Positions 23,068 to 36,231 of a stretch of DNA of 64,000 nt are shown piece after piece (position 1 is the stretch's first letter; every line of letters starts with the position of its first letter). The DNA is taken from contig WHUX01000123.1 in NCBI GenBank assembly GCA_015179025.1, positions 1 through 64,000 on the forward strand, in the 5' to 3' direction. The notes under the pieces were generated by a model. The model was not told the DNA's origin. It did no database searches and worked only from the letters and a program-made list of their open reading frames with translations. Source of the stretch: Terfezia claveryi. Lineage: Eukaryota > Ascomycota > Pezizomycetes > Pezizales > Pezizaceae. The position numbers and the translations under genes are program-made.

Positions 23068-26000
23068 TCATATATTCATGAGATTAAATTCTAACATCCA
23101 AGGAGCCGAAGGTGGCGTGCGTGTAGAATTTCTTACTTCTTCCTGCGCAGAAGCCTGGAGTGTACCCAAAGAAGGTCTATGTAGCACCACGGATTTCACC
23201 GTTCCCATCTCCACAACGCGCTCATTCCTTGCGTCAATATCATAAACAACCCTCGGCTCTGATCGTGTCTCCGACCCTTCCGCAGCTCCTTCGTTGCTAT
23301 CGCTATGCTCGGTGCTGCCAGCATAGCTTGAAGCCCCTTCCTCCCTTGCAGAGAGAGCCAACTCTTGCTTCATTGCCAATTCTCGCTTTTTTTCTACATC
23401 CTCCCTCTTAACCTGGTTTTTGAGCGCATCACCGCCTTGGATAAGGCCATCGATACTGATTCCTTGATGAGTCATATTTGAATTGAGATAAGAGTAAACT
23501 GCTGCTGCTGTGTCGCACTCCAGTAAAGAGTTTTCGTTCAATCGTAAGAGAGCCAGCGCAGTTTGAAAGAGAAATGTGCTGCCGTCGACGCAGAGCAATA
23601 CATCCCATACTCTGAATAGTGCCTTTTAAACTACGTTAGTCATCAGAGTCGACAACCTGCAAGAGCTCCAGGTACATACTTCTCCAGCTAGACAATCCGT
23701 AAAAATGCTCAGAAACCATTGGAATGTTAGGGCTTCAAGCTCTACTCCAAGTTTCTGTAGGTGATCATCCAATAGAGGTAAAACCCCCTTCACATATTCC
23801 TTGAGAACCTAGCCTATTGTCAGTAGCCACATGACACATATGAATAGCTTGAATGCCCACTATTTGGTCTGCTCTGGAAGCTAAAAGGCTTGGTTCAAAG
23901 TAAGTTTTCGGCAAAATATTCTCTACTATGCTGACGAGGACCCAGAACGCATCCTCTTCAGTCGGCATAATAAGGAGTAACGAAGCTGTTATCATATTCA
24001 TCCCTTGACAATAGCCAACTCCTGGATTTCGCCTAGAGTACGCAATAAGGACCTGCTTCAACTTATGTACTCCAGGCCCTTTACGGAAGAAAATATTATC
24101 TGTCAATGTTCGATTGATATCCATTGATATTTGCGACATTATGTGAGGGTCATCATCACCAGCCTGGAGAAGCTCATCATAGTAACCAGGTACCCGCAGC
24201 GCACCTGCTCCACTACATTCTGCCCATACCTAAAGACAACATGTTTAGCCTTACTCTAACGACTACTGTGCGGAGAATAGTTCACAATTACCTTCCAGCG
24301 ATAGGATACAGGTATTCCCCCTATGACGAGCCTTCTAAACTCCTTCCATTTTTGTTTGCCACCTTTGCCAGCGCTTCCTAGGGTAGAAACTCCAATCAAC
24401 TCACCATCCGCCATGAGGACTTCAGGCATTCCATTCTCTTCAACCTCCCCACGCCTGCGCTCTTCTCTCACTTTCTTCAGGAATTCATTCCACTTGATGC
24501 TTCTATCTCTTTGTAGAGTGTCATGCATGTCACACAGTTGCCTGAGTAAAAGTTTCACGGTGTTTCCCTCCACTTTTGTAACACCAAACCGGGTTCTAAG
24601 TGCCAGTGGGACTTCTGATAACAAATTACTCTGCGCCGACGCAGGGATAGTTGCTGAAGGCCGTGTCATACGCTCTATAATGGAGTTTGAGCTTCTTTGG
24701 GTGGGTCTAAAGGATCCCGCTGGTATATGTGCCAGATATGGGAGTGCCACTCCGGAACTTGAAACCTGGCTCGCCGGAAGTTCGGATTGTTCCCCGTCGT
24801 CCTTTTGGGCTAACTTTCTCCCAAATGGCTTCGCATCTAGTCCTATAGGGCTTTCTGTGATGTTCTCCACTGTTGCTCTAGCCTTAAGGGAGTCTGACCT
24901 ATCTGAGCTATGCTTTTTACCATAGATAAATCCGAACCTGTCCGTCAAATAATCCGCTGGGTAGTGCTCGTTCCATGATAGTAACAGCGTAGGTGGCTGC
25001 ACCGCATGCGGGACAATCGTGTCCATTTCCACAGGACCGCTAGTGTCTGGTGGTGGGGCGCCGTGCGGAAGCAGCATCACCCCTGATATACGGTCCATAC
25101 GGTCCTTTGTGGCTGCGGACGGCTTCCCATTTGCAAACGCCCCTGCCTTATTGCTATTGGTGGAGGATGTTGAAGTTGTACGCTTTCTCTGTGAACTATT
25201 GTGTAATGCACTATTCCGGGTGATAATAAGTTGAAGGTCATCTCTTGCACTACTTGAACGTGGATCATGTATCAGATAGTTCTCCGCTGCCACCTTAGGA
25301 CATTGTCTCGCCTTCATTGCGCGTGTGTTCACAGGAAATATTGAGGTAGATGGGGGGATATAGCCCCGAAGCGACCTAGCATCGGCCACTAACTTCAGTG
25401 CAAGGGTAGCAGTCTTGTCCGATGCCAATTTGCGAATGAGCGTTGGTGATGACGATTCAGATGTTGACTTTGAAGCCATGCCCACAGCCTTGAACTGTGA
25501 ATTGCGGTGGAATTCATCGTTGTAATTTTTCTGATGAAATGCCAGGCTTGCAAAGGTTATTGCTGCTTTGTTGCCCGATGTCCTGGAAGGATCCTCGCGT
25601 GGGGTAATTTCCGTAGAGTAAGTAGATGAACGTGAGGCACTACGTAGGGTTGGAGCAGTGTTCACTCTGCTAGGAGTGCTAAGCTGCTCATAGGGGACAA
25701 TTTTCCTCCTACTTGTAGTGCTACTAACCGAAGCCCTTCGACCTTCATTACCGGTATTCGTTATATCCACCTTCGTGCCCCAAAGGTAATCTTTCCACCC
25801 ACGGGACTTGTGACTAGACGTGGATCTGATTGACTCAGTGTCTGTTTGTATGGCTTTCCCCTGGACCCGCAGAGTGGCCTTCGGGGTGACGAGATTGCTA
25901 TCATCACCATCATCTGCATCATAACTCGATACCGAAGGGCTATGAGCCATGCTGAAGGCATCTTTCTCATCTAGAGCTTGTTGCATCAGGTCATTTATGC

Positions 26001-26712
26001 TCTCGGTATAACCTTCCTCGTCACCATTCCTATCAGAAACGCTATCTGGATACGTTTGCTTACTGAGAGAGGAGGCCAGTCGTTTTTCGATATCGGCATT
26101 GGATACCTCCACCTCCACCAACATCTTTTTCAGTGTGCGCTCGCGTTCGTCGGCCTTAAGCCTGAAAAGAACCAGCTCTCGGTCCCGATGCGCTAGGTCT
26201 TCAGCCAGCTGGCGTATGAGAGGAATAGCTCCAAGGCGCTCAACAAGCCTTTCTATGGTGCTGTCCGGCACCAGATGTAGGCTCCCTGGCACATAAGAAG
26301 AGGCTACATGATCGTCAAACAGTGCGGGTCTTTGAGAGTCAGTAGTGAGCCTATCTGCCGTGGGAGAAACCAATGACTTCATAAGCGGTGATTGTAGAGA
26401 GGAAAATGGAAGCTGTTCGGTTTCCAAGTAAAGCGGCAGGGGGCTCTCAAGAGACCTCTGACTTGTCAATGGGCTACAGCTTGATGAGCTTAAGGAAGTC
26501 ATCCGTTCTTCAACGTTAACCCCCAACCCAGTGCATAGCGATAGGCGTTCCTCGGGTTCGCTAGATTGTAAGGATGTCGTAGCATTCGATATACCAAATA
26601 AATTCAGGTGAGATCCGGGGATGTAGTGCGGGGATCCATCTGTTGAATGGTCGCGGTCAGTCTCCGTATACGTATTTGCTTGCTTCGTTGACGCTGTGCC
26701 TGAAGTTTCCAT
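23068..26712 (-). CDS. TBC-domain Rab GTPase-activating protein
   Basis: The predicted 1157-residue protein would stimulate GTP hydrolysis on a Rab GTPase. Exons on the minus strand are 26712-24292, 24229-23861, 23808-23680 and 23622-23068, with introns of 62, 52 and 57 bp whose phases join in frame. The long Ser/Thr-rich N-terminal part (about 1-780) looks disordered, with a short coiled-coil-like segment near 190. The TBC domain (about 795-1060) has FRRLVIGGIP, the arginine-finger motif ISMDINR (Arg near 847), the glutamine-finger motif YCQGM (Gln near 882) and RVWDVLL. The C-terminal tail has a charged helix. I chose the ATG at 26712. An in-frame GTG at 26733 sits behind a TTGCAG that could be a splice acceptor, so an upstream exon is possible. 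The family member (Gyp subtype) and target Rab are not assigned. Confidence 0.88.
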
Positions 26713-29441
26713 GCCACTTCCCCCTCCAAACACGCCTGCAAGGTCGATTTATGTGGGGAGAAAAAGGTGCGCCCGAACTGCCTATCGTAATATGGTAAGA
26801 TGGTGGAGTTGTGGGGTAAATGCACTGCGCTTCTGCCGTGCGCAGTACTAGTAGTCTCGGATCGGAGCAGTGGGGTTGACAACCGAGTACCAAGTACTTC
26901 GAAGAATGATAAACAACTTTTCGCCTTCTTCAGAAGCGTGACTTGGAGCACCAAACAGCTTCTTGTGGGGGTAGGCGGACTATGTGGCCAGCTATGAAAG
27001 ATTTACTTCACAGTGCGTATAAATTGTGGTCTAGTCTGGTTATGTAAATGTGGTCTGGTTTTACAGTGCGTACGATGTAGTACATACAAGTGTACCCGTA
27101 CATATACACTGTATATAGAACCTTCATCAGTCCCAGAAATTGTCTATAGATAAAAGGGCGAAACCCAACGAACGCTGGTCAATCCAGATGCAGTAGTATC
27201 GCAGTTCTTTAAAACTGCAGTTGGAGTTTCAGGGTAAGGCGTCATGGGAATTCGTTTAAAGAGGTACAAGTATGTACCGGTACCGTCGTCTGGAATAAGT
27301 ACATTTCGAATTACATTTCGATATCAAATAAGTACACAAGTAATTAAGATTTACCTAGTAATGAAGATCTACCCTCGAAGTATCTCTCAAAGGAAGAAGG
27401 AAACTCGTAAATTATGGTGACCATGGATTCAACACTTCACCGTCCAAAACAGCGGCCTAGCGTTAAAAATCGAGACATAATGGCCGGCTAGCCTGATAGT
27501 CTTGTACTTGCACTTACTTTTAATTAACATGTTTATGAGAGGCTAGATCGTGAATAGCATATATATTGAAAGGAGCATGTTGTGGTCTCCACGTGCTTTT
27601 GGAAGTCAAGATAGATAATCCAACAGTAAGTGGTCTCGTGCCTACTAACTCGAGCATTGGATTCCTATCAAGGAACAAGAGCACGAATGACGGCACGAAA
27701 CTAATCATGACCAGCTCTGTTTCACCAGCCCAAAGGGATGCTGAAAAACCCAGCCAGACTTAGTCTCGATCAAAACTTTAGTCTCGGGGATATGTTAGAT
27801 AGCTACTTAGTATACAAACACTACTAATACTACCGGCCCTGAGTAGGGCTCCTAATCTAGGCTGAGAGAAACGGCCAACAAGACTGAGAGAAACGGCTGT
27901 CTCCTGTGGAGGGGATTGTGCCAACCAGACTACTACTGCACGTACTGTATTTACCTGTGCCTTCTCAACTTAGTACAGTACTTGCATAAGTATGTATATC
28001 ATACAATACATTTTTTTTTTTTCATATATATATACAGGTAGATATACACTATATATACACTTCGAGACTTAGCCAGATCCCCTAGTCTGCCCGTCGGGAG
28101 AAAAGCTCGGTACCGACTGCAGGTTTCCTCGTGTTCCCTGGCTCGTTTCAGACTCAGACCAGGCACTGCTGGGGAGGGGAGGGCACATAAGCAAGCTTAT
28201 CTTGTATCATTCTGGGCTCATGCAGTTCCGAAGCTGTGGTTAGGGACCTGGTGGCATGAGAAAACAGACTAGGGTAGGATAGGTAGTCATGCGTTGCGGT
28301 TGCGGTTACGGTTAGTCTCATGTGGTGAGGGTACCCACGCAACTGACAGCTGGGCATGTGCAGCGGGCGATTGCCTTTTGCTCACCGGCTTCATAACGGC
28401 TACCTAGTAACTACCTCACCTCGTGATGATTGGTGGTATACTTACAAGGCAACGATTCTGTCCTCACCTATGGTTATATCTGGCTACGAAACGGGTATTC
28501 TGCTGATTATATATCATCCCCACTCGGCCAAGTGCCCACACAGAAGCAAGTGCTCCTCGTCTCACAGCCATGTTAGTTAGACTCTGATACCCTTCATTTC
28601 AACTTGGGGAACCTCGTGTTTCTTCAAACTGGCAGGGGCGGATCAGAAACCAGCCGCTATTGGCTGTTCGGGAAGTCAAGCAAGAGATGAAACATGCCAC
28701 ACTTTCTTTTTTTTAAATCTTTAATTTGGCTATCCTGTGGGGTTATGCTCAAAAGAGCCCTATTACGATCGAAACAGGACGATGGATGACTGCATGCATG
28801 AACTCACACCCCCAGCTTCGGCACGTTGTCTGTTCGACCTGCAGCCTGCAAAATGGGAACCGTGCAAAAAGGGGCCCGAGGTGCTCCCTGAACAGGAACG
28901 CTCTCTTGCGCTACACGAGAAGGCAGCATAGCATGATCCCAGCGTTTTGTTGGAAAACCCATCGAGATATGGCTACTGGAGCGGTAGTGAATGCCCGTTC
29001 TCGGTCCTGGTGGCAAGGGGTGGGAATGTCACCCATGTCCGCTTAAGCAGCACTGAAGCGAGTCGCATCAAACTTGCACAGACCATCTCTTTACCAGTCA
29101 GTGGAAAAAGCGTGCATCAATAATAATGTGGGACTAAAATACACAGTCGGGGCTGCCTTCACTTCCCGCTACCTCCCTTTCCCTCTTCCTTTGCTACTCA
29201 CCGCCGTCTCTCCTTCATACCTGCGCCCCTTGTGTGTCTTTGGCACTTCACCAGCAACATCCAGAGTTGCATTCGCGAGTTTTGTCGTTCTGGGTTTCTT
29301 AACTGTCTTTCGCTCCTTACGTTTCCTCGGTTTTGTCGCCCACTCTCTCCCAGAGGGATTTTGAGTTCCGCAGGAGGTTGCAAAGCAAAAGGATTGCACG
29401 ATACCCATTGAAGTTTATTTTTTTTTTTTTTATTCTTCATC
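26713..29441. other. Intergenic region between divergent TBC and DENN genes
   Basis: No conserved gene was found in this 2.7-kb stretch. It holds single TAGTCTGG-type motifs at 27032-27041, 27051-27060, 27751-27760, 27904-27935 and 28083-28090. The copy at 27904-27935 shares an extended core with 368-400 and 57398-57430. It also has TATA/ACAC microsatellite-like stretches near 28010-28060 and a T-rich tract just before the DENN start. Both neighbouring promoters must lie here. Confidence 0.6.
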
Positions 29442-32400
29442 ATGTCGCTTTCACCCAATCCTTCCTTCATCCGTCCGAAAACTGGCGATAGGCCGGTCAC
29501 GCGAGGGGAATCCAATGACAACAACCCCCTACCCATCCCAAGTCGAACATCGTCTCTACACAGTCGGATAACCCAGCCAATCCCTGCGACGCTCAATGTC
29601 AAAATGTCACAACGGACACCGAAAACTTTGACCCACGCATATATGGTCTGTGGTGTTGGACGCGAACCCTCGCAGTGGGTGAAGGCGCCCCCCCCACCAC
29701 AAGGCAAAATCACACATATGAAGGGTGCTGTCAATCAGTTTTGGTTGCCGGAAATCCTTGGTAGCAGTCCAAGGATCGAGCAGGATAACGATATCGCGAG
29801 AGCGCTGCATGCTGCCATGCGGGTAAGTAACTGAATCCTGATGATGGCGATTTCTCTGACATCAATTGTTCCAGGCGTGCTTTCCCCATGATGTGGAGAT
29901 TTGCACAGGAAGAACACAGCCACACTGTGTTCATCATACATTTGTTTTGCAACAAGATTCGTCACATACACTCTATGGAATAGCACTAAGGGTATGGTCC
30001 AGAGCAGATGAAAAAAGGGCTGATACAATCAGGGACCTTCGAAAGCGGAGCGAAGCTGATTATCATGATATTCCCGACGAAACGTATTGGATCCCATATG
30101 CATTGAGCTTTCTTTCACGATATCCATTATTTAATCTTCTAGGGGACTACTTGAGAGGAATGTGGATCCACTGGAACAAGGCAACGAACCTCTTCCACGC
30201 CGAGTAAGTGGAAATGTGCCTTGCAGGAAATGGTACTTGCTCACATGAGGACAGAGAGGTTTCTCGCATCCTGAGCTTCCCAGCACCACGTCTTAACGAC
30301 CTTGTGCGAATCGACATGAAAGACTATGCTCTCTGCTACCAATTTCCTTCTTCTCCCACTGGTTTTCAAAACGTGAGTCCTCCTGATATTTCTTTTTTTT
30401 TTGTAAAAAAAAAAAAAGGAAATAAAAAATTAACAAAGAGCAGTTTTCTATGTGGCCCCTTTTTTGTTGCCTTTCCATTCCCAACATAACTGGTGTTATT
30501 GAAGCCGCTCTATCACCAACCCGTCAGATTATTTTCGTCAGTCATTACCCTGCCATGCTCACCGTGGCTGCAGAGACCATAAGATTCTGCACAAGGGTAT
30601 ATGAATGGAGCGGTTTATATGTCCCGGTAGTTCATGCACGTCATGCACGTGATCTTGTGCAAGAACCCGGCCCCTATATTCTGGGTATCACCGCCGAATG
30701 TCGTAGCTTATTTACTGCACCCAGCGATGCTCTGGTCGTTGACTTGGACCGTAATTTTGTGCTCACTTCTAGTCCTCCCACTGCTTTGAAACCTGGGCAG
30801 AGAAACAAGATGATTCAGCGGTTGACCCAGGCATTGAATGGGGACATACCACCCACCGGGGTTCCCCAGCACCTGAGATCCGCATATGGTGGTGGAAAGC
30901 TCGTCCCAGCCGGGCAAATTATAGTGATGCGTGGGGAAGTTGAGAGTGTACAAGACCCAGAGTGGTGGGACCAAGATGCTGTCATGGCAGTAATGGATCA
31001 TGTGTGTGAAAAAATGGTAACATAATACCCCTCATTCAATGTAAAATGATGCAGTTCTAATATGTCAAATAGGGTCGCAACACCGGTATCAAGGCCGTTT
31101 TTGGTGGCGCAGTGAAGAAGCCTCTCATGACGAAAGTCTCCCTGCGCCATCTAAATGAGATAGTTCGGGAGAGGAACCAATACTCCAGAGATGCGACAGA
31201 AGCGTGGCAGGACTTCATCAATCTGAAGGGTCGTATGGATACGGAGCTCACAAAGGTTAATAAACGCAACAATTTTCTTGTGGAGGAACTGGAAAGCTGG
31301 AAACAACAGTTCGAGAAGTTCCAAGCCTTTGCCTCGCAACTCACGAAGGAAGCCCAAGAGCTGAAGGCAAAGATCGAGAGCCATAAGAGAGAGAATCGTC
31401 GACTCACCGCCCTGATCGAACAGCAAAAGGATGATAGCGCTCGCCTTACAATGCGTCTTTCTGGTACCGAGAAGCAACGTGATGAAGCGTTAGAGGCGTT
31501 GATGATGCAACAAGAGATGACAGAGGAACTCGAAAGGGAGAGGAAGAAGAATAAGAAGGAGATTACCGCTTTACAGGCGCATAATCAAAGCATTCTCAGG
31601 CAAAAGGAGGAGGCGCAGCGGGTGGTTTTGCATCTCCGCAGTCTGATTGAAGGTCAGGCTCATCACATGGAGCATATAGTGAAGTCCTTAGGGGACACAC
31701 CTGAGATTTCTCAGTACATTGGCGAAGAGTACGACGATGACGAAGACGAACAAACAGTGACCACGGCCAAGCAAACCCCTGTCCAGTCCCGTGCACCTTC
31801 ACGCAGCACCAACCTTTCCCGTGCAAGTACTATTGAAGGGAAACCGATGGATGGAGAGGATGTGTCAGAGGACATGGAAAGCCGTTTTTTCAACAACAGC
31901 GCCCGGTCTTCCCGGCGATACTCCCAAATGAGCATTGCTGATGTTGCGGACCGCCACCTTCGTGATAAGACTGATGCAATTGCCCACATCATTCGTAATA
32001 TTTCAGAACAATGCGCTCGTGCTGTCGATAATCTCCAGCTTGCGCGAAATGTTGCGCACGAAGATGAAGCGGAGCCAAAGAAAACGGCCGTCATCGAAGA
32101 TGCCGATACCGAGACAGATACACAAGATGAGGTGCTGTTAAGCCCTCGAGAAGGCGTTGTATCCATTCCTCCGACTCCAGACCTCATCCATCGATCCTCT
32201 ACGGCCCTCTCGATGATCTCCACTCGATCTCCTGACCGAAACTCTATGCAATATGGCGATCTTGATGTCCCAACCAAAATTGTCGAGGTTGATGACACAG
32301 ATATCGCTTTGAGTGGTCATGGGCACGAGGATGATGGTATGTTACCTAGAAGTCAGACTACACGAAGCCCTGCTGACAATGTTCTGGTATAGGCCACGGG

Positions 32401-32484
32401 GACGTGCTCACTGTCACTGGCAAAAACACAGAGGGCATTATCAATCGTGCAGGCGCTCGTGTCTCAGCGTTCGGTGCTGCATAG
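29442..32484 (+). CDS. DENN-domain protein with C-terminal coiled coil (probable Rab GEF)
   Basis: The predicted 918-residue protein has a DENN module, a family that binds Rab GTPases and often promotes GDP release. Exons: 29442-29822, 29875-30203, 30255-30372, 30444-31016, 31073-32336 and 32393-32484. Introns are 52, 51, 71, 56 and 56 bp and all phases join. The N-terminal 50 residues are Ser/Pro-rich. The uDENN-like part follows (about 60-270). The core begins MWPLFCCLSIPNITGVIEAALSP-like and includes FVSHYPAMLTVAAETI and DALVVDLDRNFV (about 279-400). A long coiled coil (about 500-665) and an acidic, Ser-rich tail follow. The last intron is inferred because reading through gives a stop at 32390, whereas splicing gives an ordered C-terminus ending SAFGAA. 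The partner Rab is unknown. Confidence 0.87.
30373..30443 (+). other. DENN intron 3 with facing poly-T and poly-A runs
   Basis: This 71-bp intron has GTGAGT at its start, a T-run, TTGT, an A-run and a TTAAC branch-like site before AG. The T and A runs can pair to form a hairpin inside the intron. Homopolymer length is easily misread by sequencers, but the exon frame does not depend on it. Confidence 0.7.
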
Positions 32485-35400
32485 TTATGATTTATTTAGA
32501 GAAAACTTGATTGATGCAAAAGAGAGTCGGGGCGTGGTTGGCTTTATCGTGATGTATAAACGGAGGAGATTTCTGGTTTCTGGCTATCCTCTTTATTCTT
32601 CCGTTTGTTCTCATTATTTTCCCCTTATTCGATATCACGAGCCTCTTTTTTTTTTGGCTCAAAGTTGACGCACCTGTCCGCTGAGGTTGTTCATTTCAAT
32701 TCCACCACTTGAGACGATTAATGTCTTATTCTTATAATTATTTTCTTGTACCGGGTTATCCCTCTTTCTTTTCCTCTGTGCATTCCTGCGTTGGAGTCTT
32801 ACTTTTTACGTCTTCACCCTTCAGTTTCCAATTCCGCTATATACTTCGTTGCCCGCTTGTGCGGCCCTTTTCACATCTTCAATACCGGCAATATAAGGAC
32901 TGCCTGATTCATTATATTTGGGGAAGATCCATTTCCGGATGATCATTTTATTTCTCGCCCGACCTTTGAGTGCTATTATGGACAATTCCTAGATGTTAGG
33001 CACACTTTGTTTAGAGTTTGCAATAAATGATGAAATGTCTACTTTAACTAATATAAGTAAGCTCCTGCTAGTTATATAGTCTGGATGCTATACTCTCTCA
33101 GAAGACAATACATAAGTATACAGTACTACCTTGCAGAGATACCAGCATCTTAGCGTCAAAAGTCCATGGATGAAGCAAACCTGGCTATATTGAACCCCGA
33201 CATTGTGAAAACCAGGTAAAGTACTGACGCGCTTAGAATTGTGAATTGCTCGAAAAGGGAATATGTCGAGCCTGGCACCCAGGTGGTTTTGTTCTATATA
33301 ATATAATAGCCTCGTCTTGTTCTTGTCTTCTTCATAGATCATCATAGATATGTACATCGGTAAAGCTTCAGAAGTATATAGATATACACACTGTCAGATC
33401 CCCCACCGGTGGTTGTGAGTGGAATTTTATTCTGAGTGTGCGTGTTCTTCTTTATTCTTCTTCAGCTGGCCATAGTGAAACTAATATCGGTATTACGAAA
33501 GTGAAGAGAATGCCGCGCCTAAAAGGTAAAATCATAGCGAAACTATATTGGCTATATTTAAACTAGTGGTGCGCTACATCCAACTACATAAGTAGTGCAA
33601 AGAACTAAGAAAATGACTCGTCGAGGTAGAGCGTTGCCGCCAACTCTTTGTGCCTTCTACATATTGACGCAGGAATAGGCTAGAGATTTTGCAAGATCGG
33701 AAATGTTAATTCCAGCTGATCTGGGGACCGAAGGGAGAGTAGCGACTGGTAGTGACTAAAAATAATGCCCGAGTTCTTCAAGGAAGTTGATTGCAGTAGT
33801 ACCAATATAATTGGAGGTGGTAGTGGGTGATCTGGTAACATAGAAATTCGAGGTCGTTATTTAAACCAGGCATACATAACGTTCCTTCACATGTACCGAT
33901 ATCTCAATTGTATGAGGTTCAATACTGTTTTTAAGTCTTCATCATTTAGAAGGTACTTGTCATTAGTTGCATCAGAGTTGGCAACTGAAATTTGGGTCGC
34001 TTTCCCAAATATCCGTATCCATTGGACTCACATATTGGAATCTTTATCGAACTTTTACACGACATGGTTCAATCACGGTACTTTTCCCGCATCTACCAGC
34101 TCACCAACACGATCCCCAGATATGTCACCCCAAGTCATTGTCAACATCGACACTAATCTCGACAAACGCGGCTATAGCTATAGCCAATATAGTATGCAGT
34201 TGCGGCCCTGCCCCCACCAGACTACCCAATGCCATAGGTACCGGTACACATGGCCATGCAAACCATATGGAAAGTTCCGCTGCCCAGTACCCCAGAGGCG
34301 GCAGAAGGATATACCACTGAAAGTTAATAACGACCTCGCGTCTCCACCCGGAGGATACAGAGCCGGGGTTTAATAAATGGAAGGAAAGAGAGTAGAGAGA
34401 GAGTTAAGAGTGCTTCAGAAGGTTGGAGGCAGGTACATTGCTAATGGGAATTTAGAAATAGTAGAATTATAAGGGAAGACACGCCAATCGCATTATGGGC
34501 AAACCTCCACTTCGGTAGAGTAATAGAGATAGTCTTATGAAATTGTTGGCACACGTAGATTACTTTCATTTTTAGGCTCGTAAAAGAATAATAGCACGGT
34601 TACGCTACCAGTAATCATTTACCACTCTGAAATGGAGCTGTTGAAATAGAAGGGATGCTGGGGAGTAGTGAAAATCTGTAGTCATGATAGTCTGGTTGGC
34701 ACTAGTCATGAGATGTCATGATATTACTTAATATGGTTAGCAGTGATGTTGGCAGTACCTGCGTAATCCCTACCGGTAGTCTGGGTCAGGGAAATTACTC
34801 AACCCATGGCAAGTACAAACCAGACTAGGCAAGTACATATGTATATACCTCTCTGTAACCCGAAGCAGACAGCGGTTACTTGTTTCTGCACATATATTGT
34901 TCGACAGCCAAGGTCTTGACCACACACATAGAGCCGAAGTCCTGGAATGGCTACATGTGGCACATCCATGCCCCTGCCCTCATTTGTCTGTGACCCCTTT
35001 TGGTTGTTGCAGACTATGGGGACCATACGGACCAACAATGCGAGGCCATGGGGTACGGTACCTACATCTGCATAAGTATTCCCATCATCTCATCCATCAG
35101 GTGTGAGGGGAAGAGTGACAGTACTGTACGTAGTCTCTCGTAACAGTTGTTTGTGCGCGTTTGTCCTATTTCCAGTGATAATGCGATTATCCAGGTAAAG
35201 CGAGCGGTAAGGCGCTCTGATTTCATTTCGTAAGACTCGTCTTCTTTCCACTTTAAACAAACGGGGTGCAAGGAACGGCGTGCAGGGATTCTTGAGATTG
35301 ACATGGATATAGTCTGGCTTGCACTTGCATACTGATATGAACCTCGAGTTCTACAATAATGGATATCCTATTCTCAAACAACAAGGCAAAGTGCAACCAA

Positions 35401-36231
35401 TGCAGGAGTATCACTTAAATCTTGGTCAAGTGAGGAAAGAAAAAAAAAGAAAAAAAAAGACTGTATTCAATGGTTTCAGCTTTGGGCAGGGCAGTTTTCG
35501 ACAAAAGAACGGGACGGAGCACAGAACGGTAAATGTGACGCATTTAATGTAGATTGACTCGGTACTTGAAAGCTCATAATACTTATGGGGTATCGTAGCT
35601 GAAAACTCAACATCATGTAGCTGGGTCAGTGAGTTCTAAGAGAAATGGGTATGGCTGTCGCCAATGGTATTTGGACAGTTTGGTCCGCATCTATATCAGA
35701 GAAGCCGTATTTCTCGTCTCGCCATTGCATCTCGTTGCCATGCCGCCGTTGTTTACATGCCAATGCATACATTCTGCTTAGTACTCTGGGATATGTTAGC
35801 TGCTGCACTCTTCGGTGAAGCACCACCTCCTATTTACCACACTACTCCCTCTCTCTCTTAAACAGACCCTTTTCTTCTGCTGCACCTGGCCTTACGCACC
35901 GTCAACCCTGCCAGATTCTTTGGACAACTGCGTCCTGTTCTGTCAATCGCGGGGGAGACTGAGGCCACTGCTGCAGCTACAAACGCTTGACTAGATTCCC
36001 AGGGAGTATTAACCGCTGGGTTGAATCCCCCAACTAGTCGATCCTCACGATTTAATTTCATATACGACAGCTAGATTTCTCCGTTTACTTACTACCCTCT
36101 CTCTCGCCCTTCGTCAAAAATCACTCTTTTGTTTTCTACGTCTGGCGTCGATTGGTAGCCTTGACGAAGTTGTTAGAACCACACTCCTTTTCTTGTACTG
36201 CACCATAGCACTACGCTGAGCCAGCGTCACA
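32485..36231. other. Long intergenic region before the kinesin gene
   Basis: A 3.7-kb stretch without a recognisable gene. The first several hundred bases are pyrimidine-rich, as in a fungal 3' UTR. TAGTCTGG-type motifs lie at 33077-33084, 34688-34705, 34777-34784, 34817-34828 and 35310-35325. An A/G-rich run is at about 35435-35460. The final few hundred bases are CT-rich and lead to the kinesin ATG, probably its promoter and 5' leader. Open frames up to 160 codons occur but resemble no family. Confidence 0.55.

Noticed and set aside
26713..26733. Upstream GTG start for the TBC protein
   Set aside because: Fungal nuclear genes rarely start at GTG. The ATG at 26712 is in frame. A spliced upstream exon remains possible and is noted in the feature.
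29074..29364. 96-codon frame before the DENN gene
   Set aside because: Lies in the pyrimidine-rich promoter/leader and lacks motifs; overlapping antisense frames show the same bias.
31711..32298. 195-codon antisense frame in the DENN gene
   Set aside because: Ser-rich mirror of an acidic coding strand; no motifs.
33891..34373. 160-codon open frame on the plus strand
   Set aside because: No recognisable motif, no supporting overlap with conserved blocks, and it sits in a long intergenic region with repeat-derived motifs. Likely chance.
36005..36035. tRNA-like T-arm string GGGTTGAATCCCC
   Set aside because: No matching A box, anticodon arm or acceptor stem could be built around it.
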